DNA of 64,000 bases. Origin: Hippasteria phrygiana (taxonomy: Eukaryota > Echinodermata > Asteroidea > Valvatida > Goniasteridae). The position numbers were made by a program, and so were the translations under genes. Positions 58,901 to 64,000 of the stretch are shown here, piece after piece (position 1 is the first letter of the stretch; every line of letters begins with the position of its first letter). The notes under the pieces are model-generated. The model made no database searches, was not told where the DNA came from, and saw only the letters and a program-made list of their open reading frames with translations. Location of the stretch: positions 1,364,001-1,428,000 of the forward strand of contig JAZGUH010000359.1 in assembly GCA_037893225.1 (NCBI GenBank), in the 5' to 3' direction.

Positions 58901-61900
58901 TATCGTATCTATACACACCACTACAATAAAGTTTCACAATATGGAACACCGCTTTACTAATCATTCGGCTGTGTCAAACATTTTCTTTGCCCCTAAAATT
59001 GTTACATCCAATACTTCATTATTCACTATAACGAATGACCAATACAAAAAGCATTTGTTGAGGATCCCATAATGTTTGAACGTTTTAATATCATTATAAC
59101 AAATAAGGCAGAGTCAGGTCGGCCGCGTGGTACTTTCCTCATCTTCCACCTCTGTGACCCGGGTTCAAATCCCACCTGGGCCAACACGTGGATTGGGTTT
59201 TCAGTCCACAGGTATTCCCTTGAACGTCCTGTTAAATTTCTTCTCTTCACAGGTTTCTTGAAGCCTGTGAGCTACGGTGCGATATGCACTTTTCAGGAGT
59301 CCTTGGTTTCCATACAGAAACAAAACAAAAAGTAATAATAATTTATTGATTTGAAATTTACCGCTGGTGATGGATGCAGTTGTTCTTGTGGCTTTACTAT
59401 GAGCACTTTGTGTACTCTCTTCAGTCAGTGTACTCAATGAGGGACTGTGGACTACAGGGTAGCTCTGGCTGATGCTTGATATGCCTTTAATCCTGCAAGG
59501 AAACAATCAAATATTTGAATTGTGGGCTGAAATATTGGATAGAAAAAAATAAAGAAAACTGAATGTAAATATTTTGAAAAAGTGAGTCTGAATTTTCAAG
59601 CAACGGTTAACTTTGGTCCTTGGAGAAAAAATAAGTAAATGTTGAGTGAAAAGAGGATTGATAGTAAAATGTGGATTTCAAAGTTTAGGAGTTGTTACTT
59701 GATTGATAGAGAGTGAAATGACGTGTAAATTGAAAATGAAATGAAGACAGTTGAATAAGGTAGGCCAATTAGAGACAAGAAAGACATTGCATTGAGTATT
59801 ACCTTGAGTAAAGGCTCTTGGATTTAGCTGGTTTGTTAAGCTGGGCTTGCCCAGAGGGAGGGAGTGAGTCAGGAATGACGTCCACTACACTCCCTTGGGT
59901 GGGAATAGAACTCGGGATCACAATATCTGAATGGAAAAAAAGTGTGATTAAATTTCCATCAAAATCCATTTAAAGTAAAGAATTTTAACAAACTTCAAGG
60001 AAAAAATCTTAAAATCTAAAAATACAATTAACTTCAAAGAAATTTTGCATTAAAACTTCAAAATTACTGAGACAGAAAACAAACAGTAATTAAAATTAAT
60101 TTAATTTATTTTAAAAGACACTTGCCATGTAAAAAAAGAAGAAAAAAATCACAAATCAAAGCACTGCACAATCATACTTGTAAATTAAATAAAACCAAAA
60201 CAGAAAAGCTACTTAAAAACACTCAGTAAAAAGCCATTTCAAAAAGATAAGTCTTAACCAGTTCGCATCGGATGACGTGTATACACGCAAAGGTTTTGCG
60301 GTATTCAGAACAGATGACTGATAAACACGCACTCGAGCGAGGCCGGAAATATCTGTCAGCGACCCGCTCGCAGCGAGCGAGGCCAGAAATATCAGGGTGT
60401 GCTGCCGGCTGGCATCGAGGTTCGTGAAAAATAATCCTGCGTCTGGGTCCGGTGAATGTCAAAATAATCCTGGCATGAACTGGTTAAGACGGGTAATAGA
60501 TACATGTTTGACTTGGAAAACAAATACCAAGGGAAGTAAAACAGTTCTTGTTTTTAGCCAAACAGAAGCTCGTTTTCAGACAAAATTTAAATGCGCAACA
60601 AGTCTCCAGACAATTCAGAATTTCAACTTAAAGGCAATCTTGTCCTAAAGAGAAAACTTTGTTTAAACGAAAAGAAATATCTGAGAAAATAAGGTTTTGC
60701 ATCAAGAAACCGTGCATGTATCTTGATGTAATAATTTGTCACAAGGGGGCCATAAAATAGGCAAAATCAAGTTTTATAAGTTATACATTTTACTCAGTTT
60801 AGTTGGAACTGCTTTATTTTATTTTAGTTTAAAACTATTAGGCTGCATAGATGTTCACCTGTATCTACAACCTCATCACTGTTGTCTTCGTTTGTCTCCA
60901 TCATCATGGCTCCATCATTGCTGTACAACCTGAACTTCCTAGACGGTCCTTGTGCCTTGGATTCCTGCTCTCCTCCAGAAGAAAGTTGCTCTTCACCCAC
61001 AAACCCAGAACCATTTTTATGTGGCTCAGGATGATGAGGCTCGGCACAGCTAGCCTTCGGGGGACCCGGTTTGTTAATCCGAGGCCTCAGTTGTCGCTTC
61101 TGTGGTGGCGGACTCTCTGTGCTTAAAATATGCCCGGGATCGGATCTATGCCCGTCAATCTGATCGTGACAGTCATTCTGTCGTCTGGTGTTGTTGAGAT
61201 GTAGGCGTGTCCCTGGGCGTTGGGCGGTCTTATCCGATTCGAGTCCCGAGTCAGACCTCCACTCTGCTCCTAGCGTACTACTCCGCAATTCAGGTGTCGC
61301 AAGTTGATGCTGCAATGCTGCTTGTTGCTGGAGCTTCTGGCGGAGTCTACTAGGGGTACCGCAGGAGCCTATGCTGATCCCCGATGATATGGAAGCCTTC
61401 CTGCTGACGGAGCGACAGCTAACGGTGGACTCATTGCCGCTGTCCGTACCTTTGTCCGAAACGACAATCTGGAGTGGCGTCTTTACCCTCTTGGTTGAAG
61501 ACGAGTTTGGTTTGACCGGGGTTTTGGGTTGAACAAAATCTGCAATTAAGTCACATAATCACCAAATCTTTATTAGATGTCTGTTCAACTTTTTGATTCA
61601 TGAAACAATCAGCAATTTCAATTTGTAACAAGTAGAAATGTTGATGTTATCATGGAGACATTTTTGTCAGTTTGCATTGCAAATGCAAGATTTTCAGATC
61701 ATAAAAGGAATCTTTTGTATGACTATTACTGTCAGACGAACACATAAAAAAATATCAATTTCTGTATGAGCAGCAGAGATTAAGGTTTACAGTTGTATCA
61801 AACTGGCAACAACGGCAAAAGGGCAAAGGAGTTTTACCTGACTTTTTGCACAATGGATGGGATTCCACTGTAGAGCCTGATCTGAAGCTGCCGCAAGTTG

Positions 61901-62409
61901 TGTTGGCAGCCTTCAGCCTGGTTGCGGTCCACATAGGGCTGACAGAAATAGCTTTCTTACGTTTGGCGGATGTTCCAGCTGATGCATTGCGCTCGATGGC
62001 CACGGTTCTAGATGCCTGGAATTTGGATGAATTAATTCACAATAGAACCATGTTCATCATGCAGAACTTATCTTAAGGTGCACACAAATTAAGAGAACTG
62101 TTTCTTCAACGGACAATTTCCTTCAACACAACTGCCACTGATTTGAAACTTGCAATCTTAAACTCTCAGACTTTTAAGAATAAACCGAACAACCTATAAG
62201 AGACTGAAAGGTAAAAAGCAGCTCCATACCTGAGGTGTCTCCGATGGTTCTTCCCCTACAGAGCCACAGAGTCCGTATATATTGGCATTCTGTATGGAAA
62301 CAGTGTCACTCCACTCATCTGCTGACCGGATGTTCCTCATGGGACCAGGGCTGTCACAGCTGTCATCAAGATGGACCTGAACTTTGACCTGGCTCACCGA
62401 GGTCTTATG
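40864..62409 (-). CDS. Probable SYCP2-like meiotic chromosome axis protein, 5'-partial, 19 exons in window
   Basis: Exons (5' to 3'): 62409-62230, 62015-61838, 61539-60859, 59926-59803, 59492-59362, 58644-57024, 55633-55306, 54251-54166, 53280-53127, 51751-51632, 49838-49632, 48695-48429, 47652-47577, 46700-46485, 45802-45633, 44232-44138, 42796-42647, 41845-41698, 40920-40864. They total 4989 nt, open throughout: 1662 codons plus TAA. Residues 1-1460 are disordered, Ser/Lys/Glu-rich with NLS-like basic clusters (GKKKPPPSAKSPK, PKKKRKKTSK). About 1490-1662 forms a coiled coil ending LQQMKKGLQTMFTF. SYCP2 has this order (N-terminal ARM-like and Spt16M-like domains, long disordered linker, C-terminal coiled coil pairing with SYCP3), and a terminal 'L.SM..F'-like end is shared by axis-core proteins. 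The identity is inferred from architecture. The N-terminal domains would lie beyond 64 kb. Alternative: another disordered nuclear coiled-coil protein. Confidence 0.65.
41145..41308 (+). repeat. Dispersed repeat X (copy 2)
   Basis: Same family as 15066-15240, opposite orientation. Like that copy, it ends exactly at the TTAA bounding a TTAACCCCTTG MITE. Confidence 0.6.
41309..41639 (+). mobile_element. TTAACCCCTTGCGTACGG MITE (copy 2, internally duplicated)
   Basis: TTAA-bounded like copies 1 and 3 but longer (331 bp), because the ACAGTGCCACCAGGCCGG / GTTTGTGCAGTTT segment is repeated about three times. Confidence 0.8.
41698..41845 (-). CDS. Exon 18 of SYCP2-like gene: coiled coil
   Basis: It encodes HVLQVKSLHSQLQAESSEL, then RLGRHLQDSIKQILLQEIAG and LQRKLIQDS, with regular heptad leucines. 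Donor GTAAGT, acceptor CATCAG. Phases fit both neighbours. Confidence 0.75.
41885..42112. mobile_element. 228 bp MITE with ~45 bp TIRs
   Basis: AGCTGTCAGAGTTGTATTCG plus CTGCAAGTCCTTTCACAAG at the left is mirrored at the right by CTTGTGAAAGGACTTGCAG and CGAATACAACTCTGATAGCT. Confidence 0.85.
42263..42566 (+). mobile_element. Dispersed TIR element, CAGGGGTGAGATTT family (copy A)
   Basis: Starts AGGGGTGAGATTTGAGG, ends AAAAATCTCACC. Shares TTTGTATGGCGTTGCTGAAA and TCCTGAAATCAGGAA with copies at 43665-43945 and 45836-46130. The CAGGGG-type ends resemble hAT elements; assignment tentative. Confidence 0.7.
42647..42796 (-). CDS. Exon 17 of SYCP2-like gene: coiled coil
   Basis: 150 nt encoding HKAQEEFKDNLLREVVSLE, then THLNRLQDGYGKMQAMLEQH and RRKTVSTLKEQ. 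Donor GTGAGT. Strong heptad pattern. Confidence 0.75.
42888..43570. mobile_element. TIR element with TTA target site (Harbinger-like)
   Basis: TTA then AGCCCTGTCCGCACTGGACT at the left; on the other strand from the right, AGCCATGTCCGCACTGCACT, flanked by TTA. Inside are several degenerate repeats of AGTCCAGTGCGGACAG. The 3-bp TTA duplication is typical of PIF/Harbinger elements. Confidence 0.65.
43665..43945 (+). mobile_element. CAGGGGTGAGATTT family (copy B)
   Basis: Left GTGGGTGAGATTTTAGG, right AATCTCACCCCTG. Same interior as copy A. Confidence 0.7.
44138..44232 (-). CDS. Exon 16 of SYCP2-like gene: coiled coil start
   Basis: It encodes TKQSQAQQLTDGALKTTQRQ then VSRLWSQQHQA. Gln-rich helical segment in phase with the flanking exons. 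Confidence 0.7.
44430..44665 (-). repeat. GAAACGTC-type retroelement fragment with hammerhead-like core
   Basis: On the minus strand: CCGAGGACGGACAGAGCACA, CTGCCCGAAACGTC, then GTTACACACTCACCCCGG and GGTGTTACCCGCAATC. Related to both halves of the palindrome at 50255-50516. The 'stem then CGAAACG' pattern is familiar from Penelope-like and other retroelement ends. Confidence 0.5.
45110..45545 (-). repeat. Dispersed repeat with CACGAACTGACACCC modules (copy 2)
   Basis: The 45385-45545 part is the reverse complement of 9143-9332 (TACTCAGTACGCGGTTTCAC, CAGTTCGTGAAAATGGTGAC). More modules, partly decayed, extend left to 45110. Confidence 0.7.
45633..45802 (-). CDS. Exon 15 of SYCP2-like gene
   Basis: It encodes an acidic stretch (SVDSQEEEWEYEDGDGSNDD), a Ser/Pro segment, then a helix STLHITQLLKAVSENLKQKM that starts the coiled-coil region. 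Acceptor TCTCAG, donor GTAAGC. Confidence 0.75.
45836..46130 (+). mobile_element. CAGGGGTGAGATTT family (copy C)
   Basis: Left CCAGGTGTGAGATTTGAGG, right GAAGTGTCACCCTTG, shared interior with copies A and B. All three are in the same orientation in neighbouring introns. Confidence 0.7.
46485..46700 (-). CDS. Exon 14 of SYCP2-like gene
   Basis: It encodes PSSRIRPSSSTLKRKYGDLF, a run of acidic residues (SDEEEENDEDEEETNQD) and GALRPKKLFKG. Donor taken as GGAG/GTACAT, which keeps the frame into exon 15. Confidence 0.75.
47182..47393 (+). mobile_element. TTAACCCCTTGCGTACGG MITE (copy 3, cleanest)
   Basis: TTAACCCCTTGCGTACGGAT ... ACTGTACTCAAGGGGTTAA, 212 bp, with TTAA at both ends. Confidence 0.85.
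47577..47652 (-). CDS. Exon 13 of SYCP2-like gene
   Basis: 76 nt encoding QVTFDSDPNFAEDLSPVLQN then EHLKS. Acceptor TTCCAG, donor GTATGC; phases fit both neighbours. Confidence 0.7.
48158..48257. mobile_element. ~100 bp minimal copy of the AAAGGTAGTATACAAC element
   Basis: TTAAAGGTAATATATTGCAA at the left, AATGTTGTATACTACCTTTAA at the right (last 20 bases used); same ends as 40188-40734 and 49862-50194. Confidence 0.65.
48429..48695 (-). CDS. Exon 12 of SYCP2-like gene
   Basis: 267 nt. It encodes SIPRGTSTPSAIPQSQQSSL, an acidic segment (EDQDHESSIEVARDYQDGVD), then DVDIYHLTPLVLDEEIRAQA and a Ser-rich end (SSSGKTPK). Acceptor CCCAG, donor GTAATT. Confidence 0.75.
49327..49449. repeat. tRNA-SINE palindrome with 44-nt arms
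   Basis: Arms 49327-49370 and 49406-49449 are complementary except at two positions. The 35-base loop keeps anticodon-side sequence (ACCGGCGCTCTACCAACT). Confidence 0.85.
49632..49838 (-). CDS. Exon 11 of SYCP2-like gene
   Basis: It encodes KMPPSIPKKKRKKTSKDAQV (strong nuclear localisation signal), then DDEDGDSMDMCMYYYREERA and a Ser/Asp region ending SDKTTK. Acceptor TTTTAG, donor GTATTT. Confidence 0.75.
49862..50194. mobile_element. AAAGGTAGTATACAAC element, copy without nested insertion
   Basis: AAAGATGGTATACAACATTT to GCAAATGTTGTATGTTACCT; it provides the empty-site comparison for the nested MITE at 40503. Confidence 0.75.
50255..50516. repeat. Palindromic pair of GAAACGTC-type element fragments
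   Basis: Two ~125-base arms face each other with centre at about 50386: AACTCGACGTTTCGGACA on the left, TGTCCGAAACGTCGAGTT on the right, extending out to GAGATTGCGG / CCGCAATCTC. Each arm is related to 44430-44665. Confidence 0.85.
51632..51751 (-). CDS. Exon 10 of SYCP2-like gene
   Basis: 120 nt encoding VSTYSKSHSKKWVWQTSVIN, LDTTVKKKPRRREETVKRKQ. Basic region with a single Trp pair. Acceptor ATCAG, donor GTAGTG. Confidence 0.7.
52020..52137 (+). mobile_element. Truncated tRNA-derived SINE
   Basis: TTATGACTTCTGACTAGCGG, CACTGACAATTTGGGAGACC and GATACCTCAGTTGGTA match the 5' part of the 12230 element; the copy stops in the A-box region. Confidence 0.7.
52258..52410 (-). mobile_element. Second tRNA-like SINE family (GGTTCGAATCCCACCAGGG)
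   Basis: The minus strand carries GGGTTCGAATCCCACCAGGG, a B-box-like sequence, followed by GGACATTGGATTGGGTTTTC. The same 'TTGGGTTTTCAGTCC' tail is seen near 59190. A related copy is near 63000. Confidence 0.5.
53127..53280 (-). CDS. Exon 9 of SYCP2-like gene
   Basis: It encodes EPESSEEKGVESEQEDSQAS, VQDLSRHSDKKRAELDVVSE and RSWLLEKPKQK. Acidic then basic. Acceptor CCGAAG, donor GTATCA; phases fit. Confidence 0.75.
53385..53480 (+). repeat. Dispersed repeat X (copy 3, truncated)
   Basis: Shares TTTGAAAAAGAC, CGCATTCCTGCACATACTCA and ATCCATT with the 41145 copy; stops before the TTAA end. Confidence 0.5.
54166..54251 (-). CDS. Exon 8 of SYCP2-like gene (small, basic)
   Basis: 86 nt encoding SMLQKSGRGLAATRARRNIP and KINYRCKDS across the junction. 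Acceptor TTGTAG, donor GTACAT. Small, but the only frame that joins exons 7 and 9 without a stop. Confidence 0.65.
55012..55272. repeat. Full head-to-head tRNA-SINE dimer (foldback)
   Basis: Left half (minus orientation): GAACAAAGAAAACTGGCAGG ... CCAACTGAGCTATCGTACCC ... CCCAAATTGTCAG. Right half (plus orientation): CTGACAATTTGGGAGA ... GTAGCTTAGTTGGTAG ... TTGTTCACTTTGAAAA. The two meet around 55130-55150. The right edge lies 34 bp from the donor-side end of exon 7. Confidence 0.85.
55306..55633 (-). CDS. Exon 7 of SYCP2-like gene
   Basis: 328 nt. It encodes GLKARKVARSNSTKDKSDNQ, QKRPNEMPMMPPNKRSHRKA, a Ser-rich stretch and acidic VEIVEDESEEVATREDVVSV, ending FSKMCQ. The donor is GTTGGT (not a strong consensus). 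Confidence 0.75.
55634..57023. other. Intron between exons 6 and 7 of SYCP2-like gene
   Basis: 1.4 kb. It contains an inverted pair (CTTGAAAAGTATGAAAT near 56078 and ATTTGATACTTTTCAAG near 56310), probably a decayed TIR element, and a tRNA-like segment near 56870-56930. Confidence 0.5.
57024..58644 (-). CDS. Exon 6 of SYCP2-like gene: large disordered exon (540 codons)
   Basis: The longest open exon in the window. It starts DDERATPVTLQEQDIEEELS and ends with a conserved-looking block DEDVQNFVECITDRQRQFLE followed by RKRTSEALSQLMSESRKSRQ. It is rich in Ser, Lys, Pro and Gln with AT-hook-like and NLS-like basic runs (RPKRGRPKKD, KKQPKKQRGK). Three copies of an [ST]QD-rich motif occur: SSQDVSQLEF (about 58150-58182), SSQDSQDLSVYEFV (57726-57775) and TTQDTQELSVYDFV (57575-57624). 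Acceptor CATTAG, donor GTGAGT. Confidence 0.85.
59105..59300 (+). mobile_element. tRNA-like SINE (CCCGGGTTCAAATCCCACC)
   Basis: GTGACCCGGGTTCAAATCCC is a B-box, followed by GGATTGGGTTTTCAGTCCAC and a 3' region. Relative of sequences at 52258-52410 and about 62975-63115. Confidence 0.5.
59362..59492 (-). CDS. Exon 5 of SYCP2-like gene
   Basis: 131 nt encoding IKGISSISQSYPVVHSPSLS, TLTEESTQSAHSKATRTTAS. Ser/Thr-rich. Acceptor TTGCAG, donor GTAAAT. Confidence 0.75.
59803..59926 (-). CDS. Exon 4 of SYCP2-like gene
   Basis: 124 nt encoding DIVIPSSIPTQGSVVDVIPD, SLPPSGQAQLNKPAKSKSLY. Acceptor TTCAG, donor GTAATA. Not visible as a long open frame, but its phases match both sides. Confidence 0.75.
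60254..60487. mobile_element. TTAA-flanked MITE (TTAACCAGTTC ends)
   Basis: TTAACCAGTTCGCATCGGAT at the left and GGCATGAACTGGTTAA at the right; 234 bp; inside, GAGCGAGGCCGGAAATATC is repeated with one change. TTAA target site. Confidence 0.7.
60859..61539 (-). CDS. Exon 3 of SYCP2-like gene
   Basis: 681 nt. It encodes DFVQPKTPVKPNSSSTKRVK, TPLQIVVSDKGTDSGNESTV, a Ser/Arg stretch (SVSRKASISSGISIGS), LRQKLQQQAALQHQ, Pro-rich SPPPQKRQLRPRINKPGPPK and an acidic end (NEDNSDEVVDT). Acceptor TTGCAG, donor GTGAAC. Confidence 0.8.
61838..62015 (-). CDS. Exon 2 (in window) of SYCP2-like gene
   Basis: 178 nt encoding ASRTVAIERNASAGTSAKRK, KAISVSPMWTATRLKAANTT, then STVESHPLCKKS. Acceptor TTCCAG, donor GTAAAA. 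Confidence 0.75.
62230..62409 (-). CDS. Exon 1 (in window) of SYCP2-like gene
   Basis: 180 nt (60 codons) encoding HKTSVSQVKVQVHLDDSCDS, PGPMRNIRSADEWSDTVSIQ, NANIYGLCGSVGEEPSETPQ. Acceptor ATTCAG, donor GTATGG. The start of the gene lies further 5', beyond the window. Confidence 0.7.
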
Positions 62410-62479
62410 CTGAATCAATCAAGAAATGACTATGGTCAGGTGCTCCTCAAAATAACTTGAACAAGAACTAAGGGAGAGG

Positions 62480-62969
62480 TACAGTAGAACGCCACTATAA
62501 CGAACATCGCAGGATCCACAGATTTTGTTCATAGTGATCGTTCGTTATAGCGATTTTCTGCCAAATGCCATCTACATGTCGTCCGTTCTTTTAAATAGCA
62601 CCCTCTTGCGTCGTATTTGAAGTGCGGCCTCTTTTGACCATTGTCAGTGTACGAAACTACTGTCCATTCATCTTGGCAGCACGTCAACCCTGCACGCCCT
62701 GGCGGTTGCTTTAGGATGACTTTGAACATGTGCCACCCATTGAATCATGTAATGTTTATACTTTTTAAGCTTACCGAATTCTAAAGCAACAGTTGGCTTT
62801 TCCCTTCTATTCCTTGGGGAAATAATAGCCACCTGTCACTCTTCAACATAAAGCTGCGGCCGTCTGTTGTTCGGTAAGTTTTGTACACAAAATTTGGGAG
62901 CCAAGGATTGTGTTCGTTACAGCCGAATGTTCGGTATAGCGGTGTTCGTGATAGCGGCGTTCCATTGTA
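62480..62969. mobile_element. TA-flanked TIR element (CAGTAGAACGCC ends; pogo/Tc1-like)
   Basis: TA then CAGTAGAACGCCACTATAAC at the left; GTGATAGCGGCGTTCCATTG then TA at the right. An inner inverted pair (TTCGTTATAGCG / TTCGGTATAGCGG) is also present. Non-autonomous; CAGT ends with TA target site fit pogo/Tigger-type elements. Confidence 0.75.
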
Positions 62970-64000
62970 CTTGGCGCGGAAGTGCTTTCCACGCCTTCCA
63001 CTATTGTGATCCAGGTTCCAATCCCGCCCAAGGCCAACATGTGGAACAGGTTTTCGGTCCCCACCTGATTCCATGGGTTTTCTCCAGAATTGTTCTCTAG
63101 TGTTTTCCTCCCATATCTACAGTACATTGCAATTGGAAATTAACACTGTAAAAAGAATTCACATTTGCATTCGCATTTTGCACTTCGCACACAACTTTTC
63201 CCCCGCAAATTCAAGTGGGATATTATTTTCACACTTTTGGGAAAAGGTGTGAAAATATTTTCCCACTGTGGAATTTTTTTGATCGCATTTTGTGAAATCA
63301 AAATGAATTCCCCGTGAAGAAAAAAAGTGTGAAGAGAAATTCTGAATCCAGGTTAACGAACAATTGCAATGTACTGCAAAACTGCAATTTTCTTCATCTT
63401 CTGCCAAGGAACCCTACTGAAAATAAGTCAACAGATTTTTTGTGGACCACCCCAGCCAAATGCCTAATAAATATTAAATAAATAAATAATAAACATCTGT
63501 TTTATCTGGGACTTCAGGCTGTTTTTTATTGGAAAGAGCTCAGTAATATCTACTGTGAAAGAGACACTCTGGCTTGGATGCATCCGTTTGAGGTACAGTA
63601 GAAAAAACATTAGCCTAAAGGCTGTCACGATTGATGCAAAAAGCATCTTTAAAATATAACAATAAATATACTTGACCATCCCTTGAAAATGTGCATTTTT
63701 TCCTGAATTTCGTAACAAAAAGACTTTAGTGCAAAATCCTTGATGCTGGAAAGTCATAATTATATGTACTACTGTCAGTGATTTATGTGTGTTCCTGCAT
63801 TGGCCAGTATACTTCTATTCAAGACATAAATGACTTTATAGTATACGGCACAAAAACAATAGCAGATGAAAACATTAGTTGGATTCAGTTACACTGAGAA
63901 TAAGTGTTGTATGTCTCAAGACCGGTCTCGATCTTAAGAACAGTTTTTGCTCGTAGTCCCGGCCACAGATCATCAGGGTTTTGGTATTGGTATTGGTGTT
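62970..64000. other. Right end of window: SINE fragment and unassigned intron
   Basis: 62975-63115 resembles the 59105 SINE (CCAGGTTCCAATCCCGCCC, GGGTTTTCTCC). The remainder is probably an intron of the SYCP2-like gene. No exon of the missing N-terminal domains was recognised. Confidence 0.5.

Overview
The window looks like nuclear DNA of an invertebrate animal. Genes are sparse and split by GT-AG introns, the background is AT-rich, and the non-coding space is full of short terminal-inverted-repeat elements (MITEs), tRNA-derived SINEs, homopolymer runs and one large minisatellite. The combination of SLC16-type transporters, a SYCP2-like meiotic axis gene, frequent TACATGTA-type words and these SINE/MITE types suggests a marine deuterostome (echinoderm, hemichordate or cephalochordate). 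That placement is an inference, not a demonstration.

Layout. (1) 1-5293, + strand: the 3' part of a monocarboxylate-transporter-like (SLC16, MFS) gene; four coding exons are visible and the first exons lie upstream of the window. (2) 5294-11273: intergenic, with several MITEs and palindromes. (3) 11274-31334, + strand: a second SLC16-like gene, complete in six coding exons (519 aa), a tandem paralog of the first with the same splice phases and two exons of identical length (226 and 144 nt). (4) 31335-40863: the space between two convergent genes, holding a 4.6 kb array of ~83-88 bp repeats (34335-38925) with a palindromic core and a 773 bp higher-order period. (5) 40864-62409, - strand: 19 coding exons that join in one frame (1662 codons plus stop) and encode a long, mostly disordered, basic/acidic nuclear-type protein ending in a multi-exon coiled coil. 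I read it as a SYCP2-like component of the meiotic chromosome axis; its 5' end (expected N-terminal ARM-like and Spt16M-like domains) lies beyond 64 kb. (6) 62410-64000: repeats, no exon seen.

The two transporters probably arose by tandem duplication and would act at membranes as proton-linked or facilitative carriers of small organic acids or related solutes. The SYCP2-like gene is functionally unrelated. The most unusual non-genic features are the higher-order palindromic minisatellite, a 326 bp foldback element, three head-to-head tRNA-SINE palindromes (one close to a splice site in each of two genes), and a palindromic repeat with a hammerhead-ribozyme-like core. No CRISPR array, functional rRNA or tRNA gene, or viral gene was recognised.
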